DNA of 14,914 nt from JAAFHB01 sp038240855. GTDB lineage: Bacteria > Bacteroidota > Bacteroidia > Bacteroidales > Prolixibacteraceae. The stretch is taken from positions 1 to 14,914 of the forward strand of contig JBBRGI010000057.1 of assembly GCA_038240855.1 (NCBI GenBank), in the 5' to 3' direction. The first letter of the stretch is position 1. Each line of letters opens with the position of its first letter. The position numbers and the translations under genes are program-made. Below are positions 1 to 7,470 of this stretch, one piece after another. The notes beneath the pieces are model-generated. The model did no database searches. It was not told the DNA's origin and saw only the letters and a program-made list of their open reading frames with translations.

Positions 1-85
1 AATTAAATTCAGTTCATTCCCGCAACTGACAGACTATTTTATTGAAAAATGTAAACCTGAAAAGTAACTTTGCCAATCAGGTCAT

Positions 86-3007
86 TTATTCAAATATCGC
101 CGCTTCGTACATCACTTCAATCGGGTGGACAGCCGTTTTTCCTGTACCGTCCTTGATGTGATGCCTGCAACTGGTTCCGGGAGCCGCAATCATTACAGAT
201 TCTGTTGTTTTGCGAACCTCTGGAAATAATACCATTTCGCCGATTTGCATCGAAAGTTCATAATGTTCTTTCTCGTAGCCGAACGATCCGGCCATTCCGC
301 AGCAACCGGTTTTCATCTCCTGTATAGTGTAATTTTCCGGTAATGTCAGCATCTGTCTTGTCGATAGGGAAGAGGCGACCGCTTTTTGCTGACAGTGGGT
401 ATGGAGCTTTATTTCTTGTTTTGTACGAGTAAATTGCGAAGCGGTAATGTTTGCTTTTTCCATCTCACGAACAAAAAATTCGTCAAACAACAGCGCGTTC
501 TTACCCAGTTCTATGGCAGCACTCTGCAATTGCTGACCGACTAATTCCGGATATTCGTCCCTGAAAGTGAGAATCGTTGAAGGTTCAATTCCCAATAAAG
601 GAGTTTCCGAAGAAATCAGATCTTTTAACAGTAGCACATTATCGGTTGCTATTTTCTTTGCTTCCCGAACCAGCCCTTTCGACAGGAAGGTTCTGCTGCT
701 TTCACGATGTTTTGGTATTACCACTTCATATCCCAGACGGTTTAAAAGCAGAATTGCCTTGATCCCGATTTCTGATTCCTGATAATTGGTAAATTCATCA
801 GCAAACAGGTACACTTTACCTTTCACACCGGGTTGACTGGATTGTTTTTTTGCCCAACTCCTCAGGCTTTGTTTTGAATAACCCGGGATTTTTCGTTTCG
901 GATGGAAACCGATAAAGTTGTTGAACCAGGATTGACCCAGGAAAAAATTGGTGACAGGTCGCATTGAAATGGCCAGTTTTCCCAGGCGGGGTAAAAATGC
1001 GATCATCCTGGCCCTGAAAGGAACTCCTTTAACATCGTAATATTGTTGCAGGAATTCAGCCTTTATTTTGGCCATGTCGACATTCGAGGGACATTCTCCC
1101 TTGCATCCCTTGCACGAAATACAGAGATCGAGTACTTTATAGATCTCGTCCTGGATCAATGGATTTTCTTTATCGGAATGATGCATGAACTCCCGAAGGA
1201 CATTGGCACGCGCCCGGGTTGTTTTATCCTCATCACGCGTGGCCATATAGGTAGGGCACATTGTTCCACCGACGATTTCCGATTTGCGGCAATCACCTGA
1301 CCCGTTACATTGTTCAACCGCACGCAGATAGCCATGGGTGGAGGAGAAATCCACAGTTGTGGAAATTTCGGGATACCGGTTTGCCACTTCAAAGCGAAGG
1401 TTTTGGGTGATTGGCGGAACATCGGTAATTTTTCCGGGATTAAGTACATTCCAGGGATCCCAGGTGCGTTTAATCTCCTTAAACAGGTTGTAGATTTCAT
1501 CCCCATACATAAAGGGAATAAACGATCCGCGCAAACGGCCATCGCCATGTTCTCCCGATAATGATCCTCTGAATTTTCGGACCAACTCCGCTACATCCCG
1601 GGCAAGTAAGGCATAAATTTTCTGATCCTCAGGATCTTTAAGATTCAGCAAAGGCCGTAAGTGCAATTCTCCGGTAGCAATGTGGGCGTAGTAGACACAA
1701 TTCAGACCATATTTTTCAATGATTGTTTTAAATTCTGCAACATAAGCGGGCAGTTTGGCCGGAGCCACGGCCGTATCTTCGATGACGGTCGTGCTCCGTT
1801 TATCACCTGGGATATTGGACAGAAGACCCAGGCCGGCAGTTCGGAGTTCCCAAACTTTTTTAATCTGGTCGTCTCCGAACACAAGTGGAAAATGGTAGCC
1901 CAGGCCACAATCGATAAGCTCCTTCACCATTCCTGCATGCATTGACTTGATCTCTTCGATTGAATCGGCTGCAAACTCAATCATTAGAATAGCCTTAGGG
2001 TCGCCATGTATAAAAAAACGGTTTTCGCGCTGCGAAAGGCTCTCTTTTGTGCAATTCATAATAATATCATCCATCAGCTCAATGGTCGAAGGGTGGTGTT
2101 TTAGCACAATTACATTGGCATAAAGCGCTTCTTCGAGGGATAAGAAATGCGCAGGAACAACACACTTAACTTTAGGTGCTAACGGTATAAGATTTAATTT
2201 GATGGAAATAGTAAATGCAAGCGTTCCTTCAGAGCCGGCAAGCAGTTTTGAAAAATTAAAGGCCTTGCCATTGCCAGTAAACGGATCAGTTTCCATCAGA
2301 TAATCAATGGCATATCCCATATTCCGGCGTGTAACCGTCGCTTCAGGATATACTTCGGTGATTTTATTCCGTGTATTTTTGTTCGTGAGTACCGCCTTCA
2401 TCTGACGGTAAATCTTTGTTTCAAGCAAATCAGGATATGAATTGCATTTGGCTTCAAATTCAGTTTTGGTTAGCGGACCAAATACCACTTCTGATCCATC
2501 GGCAAGCAATGTCTCCACTTCGAGCACATGTTCGCGTACGCTGCCATATATGAGTGAACGGAGTCCGCAGGAGTTATTGCCGAGCATTCCCCCCAACCGG
2601 CACCTGTTGGCAGTTGAGGTTTCGGGTCCGAACTGCAATCCGTATGGTTTGAGGTAAATGTTTAATTCTGAAAGGTTTACTCCAGGTTCAACCACTATCC
2701 ACCGCTCTTCCTTATTGAATTCGAGGATGCGATCCATGTATTTTGAAATATCGACCACAATTCCTGCCCCTACAACCTGACCCGCGAGTGATGTCCCGGC
2801 TCCGCGGGGTATGACCGAAGTGTGATTTTCACGCGCAAATTCAAGAACCTTCTTTACATCTTCTTTATGTCGTGGCAGAACTACCGCCTGGGGTAATTCA
2901 CGATAGGAGGACGCATCGGTGGAATAGATTATCCGGTGAACCTTGTCGTTATGTAATTCACCATCAATTGACTGCGATAATTCATTGAAAGGAAGGTCGT
3001 TCTTCAT
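86..3007 (-). CDS. FAD-linked oxidase / Fe-S oxidoreductase fusion (GlcD-GlcF, YdiJ-like)
   Basis: A 973-residue protein fusing a flavin 2-hydroxyacid dehydrogenase to an iron-sulfur electron-transfer module. The FAD-binding (PCMH-type) domain covers about residues 38-275, with PRGAGTSLAGQ at 67-77 and LGGMLGNNSCG at 138-148. The FAD-oxidase C-terminal domain runs to about 530, with the signature SGEHGDGRLRG at 484-494. Ferredoxin-like cysteines follow at 567, 573 and 584, then 629, 632, 635 and 639 (CxxCxxCxxxCP). A cysteine-rich domain ends the protein, with HTHC at 869-872 and GCCG at 901-904. Length and order match the E. coli YdiJ type (about 1,000 residues), whose relatives oxidise D-lactate, glycolate or D-2-hydroxyglutarate. 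The substrate cannot be decided here. The first cysteine motif is irregular (CX5CX10C), as I recall it being in this subfamily. The start is supported by a consensus promoter ending 21 bases upstream. No signal peptide or membrane segment is seen. Confidence 0.93.
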   Translation of the reverse strand: MKNDLPFNELSQSIDGELHNDKVHRIIYSTDASSYRELPQAVVLPRHKEDVKKVLEFARENHTSVIPRGAGTSLAGQVVGAGIVVDISKYMDRILEFNKEERWIVVEPGVNLSELNIYLKPYGLQFGPETSTANRCRLGGMLGNNSCGLRSLIYGSVREHVLEVETLLADGSEVVFGPLTKTEFEAKCNSYPDLLETKIYRQMKAVLTNKNTRNKITEVYPEATVTRRNMGYAIDYLMETDPFTGNGKAFNFSKLLAGSEGTLAFTISIKLNLIPLAPKVKCVVPAHFLSLEEALYANVIVLKHHPSTIELMDDIIMNCTKESLSQRENRFFIHGDPKAILMIEFAADSIEEIKSMHAGMVKELIDCGLGYHFPLVFGDDQIKKVWELRTAGLGLLSNIPGDKRSTTVIEDTAVAPAKLPAYVAEFKTIIEKYGLNCVYYAHIATGELHLRPLLNLKDPEDQKIYALLARDVAELVRKFRGSLSGEHGDGRLRGSFIPFMYGDEIYNLFKEIKRTWDPWNVLNPGKITDVPPITQNLRFEVANRYPEISTTVDFSSTHGYLRAVEQCNGSGDCRKSEIVGGTMCPTYMATRDEDKTTRARANVLREFMHHSDKENPLIQDEIYKVLDLCISCKGCKGECPSNVDMAKIKAEFLQQYYDVKGVPFRARMIAFLPRLGKLAISMRPVTNFFLGQSWFNNFIGFHPKRKIPGYSKQSLRSWAKKQSSQPGVKGKVYLFADEFTNYQESEIGIKAILLLNRLGYEVVIPKHRESSRTFLSKGLVREAKKIATDNVLLLKDLISSETPLLGIEPSTILTFRDEYPELVGQQLQSAAIELGKNALLFDEFFVREMEKANITASQFTRTKQEIKLHTHCQQKAVASSLSTRQMLTLPENYTIQEMKTGCCGMAGSFGYEKEHYELSMQIGEMVLFPEVRKTTESVMIAAPGTSCRHHIKDGTGKTAVHPIEVMYEAAIFE

Positions 3008-3028
3008 AAAAATATTCTAATTGCCGGC

Positions 3029-3058
3029 AAAAATACAAAATCCTTCATCGTTTACAAT
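3029..3058 (-). promoter_or_regulatory. Bacteroidetes-type promoter of the oxidoreductase gene
   Basis: On the minus strand TTG (3058-3056), a 19-base spacer and TATTTTTG (3036-3029) match TTG-N19-TAnnTTTG. The start codon at 3007 is 21 bases past the -7 box. The element overlaps the terminator hairpin of the preceding gene. Confidence 0.7.
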
Positions 3059-3068
3059 GAAGGATTTC
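3031..3068 (-). terminator. Intrinsic terminator of the lipoprotein gene
   Basis: An 11-bp perfect stem (AAATCCTTCAT at 3039-3049 with its complement at 3058-3068) and an 8-base loop are followed on the minus strand by a T-rich run. It lies 32 bases past the stop codon of the lipoprotein gene. The T-run is also the -7 region of the next gene's promoter. Confidence 0.75.
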
Positions 3069-3099
3069 AGGTGACTTATTAAAGTAAAGATTTTGGTAT

Positions 3100-3807
3100 C
3101 TACTGAAGCAACTTCCCGTTTTCAATAATAACTTCGTAGAAATAACCTGCTCCAAAATCTTTTTTTAAGGTAACGGCGCCTTCGAAAGTGACCACATCGC
3201 CTATTTTTGTGACATCGTTCGTAGTTACAGTAACGTCAAATGAACCATTATTATTGGTTCCGTCCTGAAGATGTACCCAATTAACACCCATGATCTGCGC
3301 ACTGAATTTCACCACTTCGCCCTTGATTTTCACGGTTTTTCCGGTGTATGAATCTTTATTGGCGTAAAGATTTGCAATTGTAATACCACCTTCAGCAGGT
3401 TCAATCTTAATACCCTCTTTGGCAACGGCAGGTGCATTTCCCTTTGAAGTGTTTTCCGGTTTGGCACTGGCCGCAACAATGGGCTGATCACTGAATTTAT
3501 CCACGAAAATGATGGAAGGAAATGTCCTTTTTAATTCTTTGCTTACAAAATCAGTCATTTCGATACTTGGCTCGTAATAATAGGTTTTCCCTTTTTCTGC
3601 TTCTTGCCTTGAAATAGCTATCCAATTTTCCTTTCCGTCTTCAGAAACACGGACATAGGTGTAACTACTGGATTGTATTACCTCTTCAGCGGTCACTTTA
3701 TGAACATTTGGGGCCAGGTTTTCTTTGGTTTTGCTTTTCATCTGGCACGATACTGACAGCACAAGAAAAGAAGCCAGCAGGATTAAGAGATTAAATTTCA
3801 TTTTCAT
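3100..3807 (-). CDS. Predicted lipoprotein with C-terminal OB-fold domain
   Basis: About 235 residues if started at the ATG at 3807 (MKMKFNLL). An ATG at 3825 would add six residues in front of the leader, and one at 3801 is also possible. The N-terminus is a hydrophobic leader ending in LSVSC, a relaxed lipobox placing the lipidated cysteine at residue 21. Residues about 40-105 form a first module with SSYTYVRV and ENWIAISR. A low-complexity linker rich in A, K and P follows. The C-terminal about 80 residues read as an OB-fold, with KIKGEVVKFS, MGVNWVHLQDG and IGDVVTFEGAV. Such OB-fold envelope proteins occur in Bacteroidetes and are sometimes named NrfJ-like; their ligand is not known to me. 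It probably sits on the periplasmic face of a membrane. It is transcribed towards the oxidoreductase gene but separated from it by a terminator, so a shared operon is unlikely. Confidence 0.85.
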   Translation of the reverse strand: MKMKFNLLILLASFLVLSVSCQMKSKTKENLAPNVHKVTAEEVIQSSSYTYVRVSEDGKENWIAISRQEAEKGKTYYYEPSIEMTDFVSKELKRTFPSIIFVDKFSDQPIVAASAKPENTSKGNAPAVAKEGIKIEPAEGGITIANLYANKDSYTGKTVKIKGEVVKFSAQIMGVNWVHLQDGTNNNGSFDVTVTTNDVTKIGDVVTFEGAVTLKKDFGAGYFYEVIIENGKLLQ

Positions 3808-3853
3808 ACAAATTATCTTTAACATGATTGTTTTGATCTTTCAATTTATTCGA

Positions 3854-3861
3854 CAAATGTA
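3854..3861 (-). promoter_or_regulatory. Possible -7 box for the lipoprotein gene
   Basis: On the minus strand TACATTTG matches TAnnTTTG, 46 bases before the ATG at 3807. No TTG is found 19-21 bases upstream of it, so this is a partial match only. Confidence 0.35.
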
Positions 3862-3983
3862 TTTATATTTCTGCATATATGGAACTTTATTCAGCATCAC
3901 ATTAACCCGCTTTGGAATTGTATTTTACCATGATATTTTATATTTTAGTCCAAAATTTAATCATCAACTAATCGGTGTGGATC

Positions 3984-4760
3984 ATGGAGAGAAGAAACTT
4001 TATTAAAGCATCGGCAATTGTTGCTGCTGCTTCAGCAACCGGCACTGTATCAGCTTCACAGGCATCGCCTGCATTAGCAAAGGAAATTTATGAGTGGAGA
4101 GTGTATCATTTTAAAAGCGGAGCCGGTAAATCAAAAGTTGACAGCTTTTACAAGGATGCCCTTATTCCTTACCTGACAAAAAATGGTGTTAAGGTCGGTG
4201 CTTTTGGAGAGTATGGTCAAACGGAGCCTCCTGTAATATATTATTTGCTTGTATATCCTTCATTGTCAGAATATCAGTCGGTTAAAAAGGGTCTTTGGAG
4301 CGATAATGGGTTTATGCAGTCAGCCAAAAGTTATTTTGATACGACGGCTGAGTTGGGGTCTTTCACGCGCTATGAAACTTACCTGCTCGAGGCCTTTGAT
4401 GCGATACCTAAGTTACGGATGCCGTCGAAAGATCGGAGTTTGTTCGAATTACGCACCTACGAAAGCAATAATGAAGGGGCAGGTCAGCGCAAAATAAAGA
4501 TGTTTAACAGCGAGGAGCTTGGTATATTTGATAGTGTAGGTTTACGGAGTGTCTTTTTTGGGGAAATCCTGTCCGGACCACAAATGCCTGCTTTAATGTA
4601 TATGGTTGAATTTAAAGATATGGATGAGCGTAAGGCCAACTGGAAGAAATTCGGAGAAAGCCCGGCATGGAATACACTGAAAAACAAAACAGAATATGCC
4701 AACACAGTTAGTGTGGTGAATAAAACGTTCCTTGTACCACTCGATTACTCTCAGATCTGA
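3984..4760 (+). CDS. Exported NIPSNAP-family protein
   Basis: 258 residues from the ATG at 3984; a GTG at 3975 in the same frame is less likely because it would put three residues ahead of the leader. The N-terminus MERRNFIKASAIVAAASATG has a twin-arginine-like motif (RRNFIK at residues 3-8) and an Ala/Ser-rich hydrophobic stretch, so export by Tat with cleavage around residues 25-35 is expected. The mature part holds two related halves, EIYEWRVYHF from about residue 34 and SLFELRTYES from about residue 152. Each fits the ferredoxin-like dimeric alpha/beta-barrel fold of NIPSNAP (PF07978). The biochemical role of bacterial exported NIPSNAP proteins is not established. The gene is divergent from the lipoprotein gene and convergent with the isomerase-like gene. 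No clear consensus promoter is seen in front. Confidence 0.85.
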   Translation: MERRNFIKASAIVAAASATGTVSASQASPALAKEIYEWRVYHFKSGAGKSKVDSFYKDALIPYLTKNGVKVGAFGEYGQTEPPVIYYLLVYPSLSEYQSVKKGLWSDNGFMQSAKSYFDTTAELGSFTRYETYLLEAFDAIPKLRMPSKDRSLFELRTYESNNEGAGQRKIKMFNSEELGIFDSVGLRSVFFGEILSGPQMPALMYMVEFKDMDERKANWKKFGESPAWNTLKNKTEYANTVSVVNKTFLVPLDYSQI

Positions 4761-4810
4761 TAGTAAATGCCTTTGGTTGATTGTAACCATCCGTTAACAA
4801 ACAAAAACTA

Positions 4811-4844
4811 ACTGCTTACTCCCGCTTTAGCAGGAGTAAGTAGT
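4811..4844 (+). terminator. Hairpin after the NIPSNAP gene, possible terminator
   Basis: CTTACTCC pairs with GGAGTAAG around a 10-base loop, with an inner GC/GC pair and an outer ACT/AGT pair after one mismatch. It lies 50 bases past the stop codon. The following T-tract is weak (TGCCTTTTATTTG), so termination is plausible but unproven. On the opposite strand it lies 218 bases past the end of the isomerase-like gene. Confidence 0.45.
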
Positions 4845-4930
4845 CTGTCCTGCCTTTTATTTGCGGCGCATATGTCGTTTTCGGTTCAGCGAACTTTCGT
4901 AGTTGCGCCTTGTTTTGTTGTTCTGTTTTT

Positions 4931-4989
4931 ACCCCGGGTGGCGTCGTTCCTCCTTACCCGGGGTTATTGATATTGAACCCTTTCAGGGT
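4931..4989. repeat. REP-like palindromic element
   Basis: A 9-bp inverted repeat (ACCCCGGGT at 4931-4939 with its complement at 4956-4964, 16-base loop) is followed 12 bases later by a second hairpin, ACCCT-TTC-AGGGT (4977-4989). The paired GC-rich hairpins in an AT-rich convergent spacer resemble interspersed extragenic palindromes in Bacteroidetes genomes, from memory. The rest of the 301-base spacer (4761-5061) holds only the hairpin at 4811-4844, and I see no gene in it. Confidence 0.5.
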
Positions 4990-5061
4990 AAGGCTTCAAG
5001 CACATTCAAATTCTATTATTCAAATTAATACATTGGCAAATTGTCGAATTAACTAATTAAT

Positions 5062-5967
5062 TTACTGAACTGCCAGCTTCACTTCTTTGTAAAACCGGGT
5101 AATTTTCTCCTTCGGATCGCCTGCGCCTAAAGTTTCAATCGGGATATAGCCACTGTAGCCCGAATTCCTGAAGATTTCAGCCATTTTTTTCATATCGGTT
5201 TTTGTCTCTTTATTATTGATAAATACCGTTTCTTTGATTTGCCAGTTTATCGCGTAAGGAACAACCTGCGCAATTTCCTTGTAAGGATCACCGATAGTTC
5301 TGAAACTACCAATATCAAGAATTAATCCAAACCATTCTGATTTGACTTTTTGCAGGATCTCTTCCACATCAGCTGCCGTTTTTAAAAAATCATTATGGTT
5401 TTGAACCCCTACCATTACGCCATATTTTGCTCCGAATGCGGCACACTCCTCAAGATCTTTTACCATCCATGCTACGACCTGTGACCTCGTAAATCCTTCC
5501 GGAACCTCTTTCCCGGCAAATACACGGATTACGGGCGCTCCAAGTTTGGCAGCCACAATTATCCAGTCTTTCACTAACTGCACTTCAGCTTTTCTTTTTT
5601 CGGGATCGGCGATGGTAAAGTCATTTCGAACTCCTGTTCCGCTGATATCAAGGCCAAGAAGAAAGGCCGTTTTTTTATACCGGTAAATCTCTTCGTCAGA
5701 CGGCACAGCCGGATAGGTTGAGAAATAATAACCCGTGAGGTCCACTGCATCAAAACCTATTGAGGCGCTGATACGGAACATCTCTTCCACAGTCATTGTC
5801 TTCGCGATCAAAGGCTGGTTAAACGAATAACAGTTGAGCCCGATCTTAACTTTTGAAGGCCCGTTGCGTTTGATCTTTTCGATGGCTGAAACATTGCCCG
5901 TTACAAAAGCCAGGGCAAAAGCCACCAGGATGGAGGTCATTAAACTTCTCTGTTTGAATTGGTTCAT
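5062..5967 (-). CDS. Exported sugar-phosphate isomerase/epimerase-like TIM-barrel protein
   Basis: 301 residues from the ATG at 5967, chosen because it starts directly with a signal peptide (MNQFKQRSLM, then a hydrophobic run ending at VSA, residues 26-28). A longer frame from 6057 would put 30 hydrophilic residues in front. The body is an AP-endonuclease-2/xylose-isomerase-like barrel (PF01261 type). Key stretches are IGLNCYSFNQ near residue 42, GVQNHND (187-193), LILDIGS (215-221), NWQIKE (241-246) and PIETLG (276-281). E278, H191 and D217 sit where metal ligands are usual. The common ENH is QNH here, which I recall as typical of a Bacteroidetes/Planctomycetes subfamily. Members are presumed to act on carbohydrates in the periplasm; the substrate is unknown. 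It appears monocistronic. Confidence 0.85.
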   Translation of the reverse strand: MNQFKQRSLMTSILVAFALAFVTGNVSAIEKIKRNGPSKVKIGLNCYSFNQPLIAKTMTVEEMFRISASIGFDAVDLTGYYFSTYPAVPSDEEIYRYKKTAFLLGLDISGTGVRNDFTIADPEKRKAEVQLVKDWIIVAAKLGAPVIRVFAGKEVPEGFTRSQVVAWMVKDLEECAAFGAKYGVMVGVQNHNDFLKTAADVEEILQKVKSEWFGLILDIGSFRTIGDPYKEIAQVVPYAINWQIKETVFINNKETKTDMKKMAEIFRNSGYSGYIPIETLGAGDPKEKITRFYKEVKLAVQ

Positions 5968-6095
5968 AGTATTGATAATTAAAGAATTTTCGTGAAACTT
6001 CGCTGCTTTATCGCCGGCTGTATAGTTCGGGGGCCAGATTCCTGCGTTTGGATTCATACTTTTAATTTTTTTGCTGAGTTAAGAAAGTTTTATTC

Positions 6096-6131
6096 ACGAA
6101 TTAAACGAATTATAACGAATTAAACGAATTT
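6096..6131. repeat. Short AT-rich tandem repeat, ACGAATTA(A/T)
   Basis: Four head-to-tail copies of a 9-10 base unit: ACGAATTAA, ACGAATTAT plus A, ACGAATTAA and ACGAATTT. It lies between two divergent genes. It could be a simple repeat or a set of binding sites; nothing in the sequence decides. Confidence 0.6.
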
Positions 6132-6265
6132 CTTTATAGAAAGAATTAGAGTTGGGTTCGGAATTAGTGCATCAGTAAAAGGGTTTCTCGTCTCACGGAA
6201 AATTAGATCGCCGTTTATGAAGTATGGCATTCAGTTTCGGTAATAGGTAGTTTAACCGTTTTGAT

Positions 6266-6273
6266 TATCTTTG
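6266..6273 (+). promoter_or_regulatory. -7 box of the J/KTSC gene
   Basis: TATCTTTG matches TAnnTTTG and lies 34 bases before the start codon. No TTG occurs at the ideal upstream spacing, so only half of the promoter is supported. Confidence 0.45.
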
Positions 6274-6307
6274 CGGCCTGTAATAGTTTATCACCTTAAA
6301 GTCTTTC

Positions 6308-6751
6308 ATGAAGCGTATTATTGAATACAGAAGAATATTGAACATCACTCCCCAAACTGATTTGAGCGGATTAAAAAGTACCTATAGAAATTTAATCAAG
6401 GAGTGGCATCCTGATCGATTTATTGGTGACGATGAACGTCTTGCAGAAGCAGAGGCAAAAAGTAAAAGCATTATTGAGGCTTATCATTTTTTAGTAAGTA
6501 TTTCACCCGAAACCCAGGCCTTTAATCTTGAGGGATATACTCTTACAACTACCACTTCGGGTATTGATGATTATGAATATAAAGGTCAGACGCTTAAAAT
6601 TACATTCCAGGATGGAAGTGTTTACGAATACTTCGGAATTCCAAAAAATATCTACAACAAATTTATCAATTCATCTACACTGATCCGGTTTGCGCGGCGT
6701 CATATTTTCTATTCCTTTACCTATAGAAACGTAAGCAAACTGGTTGCTTAA
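6308..6751 (+). CDS. J-domain plus KTSC-domain protein
   Basis: 147 residues. The first about 65 form a J domain, with helix II SGLKSTYRNLIKEW and the diagnostic HPD at residues 34-36 (WHPDRF). This motif stimulates the ATPase of an Hsp70 (DnaK) partner. The C-terminal half, about residues 85-140, reads as a KTSC domain (PF13619), with LKITFQDGSVYEYFGIPKNIYNKF followed by a conserved aromatic-rich end; the motif in this quote is given in two parts, LKITFQDGSVYEYF and GIPKNIYNKF. KTSC domains resemble a C-terminal segment of lysyl-tRNA synthetase and their role is unknown. There is no Gly/Phe region, zinc finger or peptide-binding domain, so this is a small type III J protein that may deliver a specific client to DnaK. 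It stands alone between convergent or divergent neighbours. Confidence 0.82.
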   Translation: MKRIIEYRRILNITPQTDLSGLKSTYRNLIKEWHPDRFIGDDERLAEAEAKSKSIIEAYHFLVSISPETQAFNLEGYTLTTTTSGIDDYEYKGQTLKITFQDGSVYEYFGIPKNIYNKFINSSTLIRFARRHIFYSFTYRNVSKLVA

Positions 6752-6783
6752 CTCAAATTTTCATTTATTCCTTCATTTTTCAG

Positions 6784-6794
6784 CCCCGGAGGGG
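6784..6794. repeat. REP-like mini palindrome next to broken pcm
   Basis: CCCC-GGA-GGGG followed by TGAGAATGTTGG. This GC-rich mini-hairpin with an AT-rich flank resembles short interspersed palindromes I recall from Bacteroidetes. It sits between the ends of the J/KTSC gene and the pcm pseudogene. Confidence 0.35.
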
Positions 6795-6816
6795 TGAGAA
6801 TGTTGGTTTTTGATTA

Positions 6817-7394
6817 TCATGGTTTTACCATTGGGACAAACCGTACGGGGATAATCATTTCCTTTGTAATCCCCTTTTCGTTTTTTGTAATTAACAGTAA
6901 ATCCTGAAAGATTTTTCCGACAGGAATAACCATCCGGCCATTAATTTTTAACTGATCAACCAGTTTTTTGGGAATTTCCTCGGGTGCGGCTGTAATGATA
7001 ATGCAATCAAATGGGGCATGTTCTTCCCAGCCTTTATATCCGTCATCACATTTTACGACTACATTATGGCCACAATATAGGGTTGCGAAATCGTTTGACC
7101 TTCTCCAATTGATAAGGGACGGTCTTCATACGCTGCTTCGGCGATGGATGCAGGAACGAAAAGATGGCGCGGGGTATTTTTCATCACGTTTATCACCCTT
7201 TTATCTTTAATTCCTCTTGCAACGATCTGGCGGTTAACCATTTTTTCAGCTTCCTTTTTCCACCAGAGCGTTTCGTCTTTCTGCTCCGACTGTGTCATGA
7301 TTGATGCTTTTTTTAGATTGTATCCGGATTTTTGATTGTTTTTGGTACAATAAAGGCAGGAGGTATAAATTAAACCTAAGAAGATCAGGTTCAT
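6817..7394 (-). pseudogene. pcm: Protein-L-isoaspartate O-methyltransferase, internally deleted
   Basis: Pcm normally repairs isoaspartyl residues using S-adenosylmethionine. The N-terminal half is intact: MVNRQIVARGIKDKRV, TPRHLFVP and GQTISQPYIVAIM, then a stop at 7059-7061. The C-terminal half resumes in another frame at 7068 and reads GHNVVVKCDDGYKGW, APFDCIIITAAPEEIPKKL, GRMVIPVGK and VRFVPMVKP, ending at the TGA at 6817-6819. The two halves should be joined by about 60 residues carrying SAM motif I (family form VLEIGTGSGYQ), which is absent. The frame also shifts at the junction, so no active enzyme can be made. The start is uncertain: ATG at 7394 gives a lipoprotein-like leader (NLIFLGLIYTSC), ATG at 7298 gives a cytosolic form, and ATG at 7439 is also open. 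The alternative to real decay is an assembly collapse. Confidence 0.88.
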
Positions 7395-7470
7395 TAAATA
7401 ATGAATTAATGGAGGTCGTATGAATCTAACAATGTCCATTTTATCTTCGGTCGAAAAATCAGGGTTAAAG

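Larger units (their letters stand above)
5968..6307. other. 340-base divergent intergenic region
   Basis: This lies between the isomerase-like gene (-) and the J/KTSC gene (+). It contains the in-frame but improbable upstream extension of the isomerase (5968-6057), an ACGAATTAA-type short tandem repeat (6096-6131) and the -7 box at 6266-6273. No further gene is seen. Confidence 0.6.

Noticed and set aside
1156..1548. 130-codon minus-strand frame inside the oxidoreductase gene
   Set aside because: It overlaps a clearly conserved protein in another frame and its translation resembles no family.
4926..4964. Intrinsic terminator reading from the GC-rich hairpin at 4931-4964
   Set aside because: The T-run lies on the 5' side for the plus strand and reads as A on the minus strand, so it does not fit a terminator on either strand.
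5968..6057. 30-residue N-terminal extension of the isomerase-like protein
   Set aside because: It would bury the signal peptide behind hydrophilic residues.
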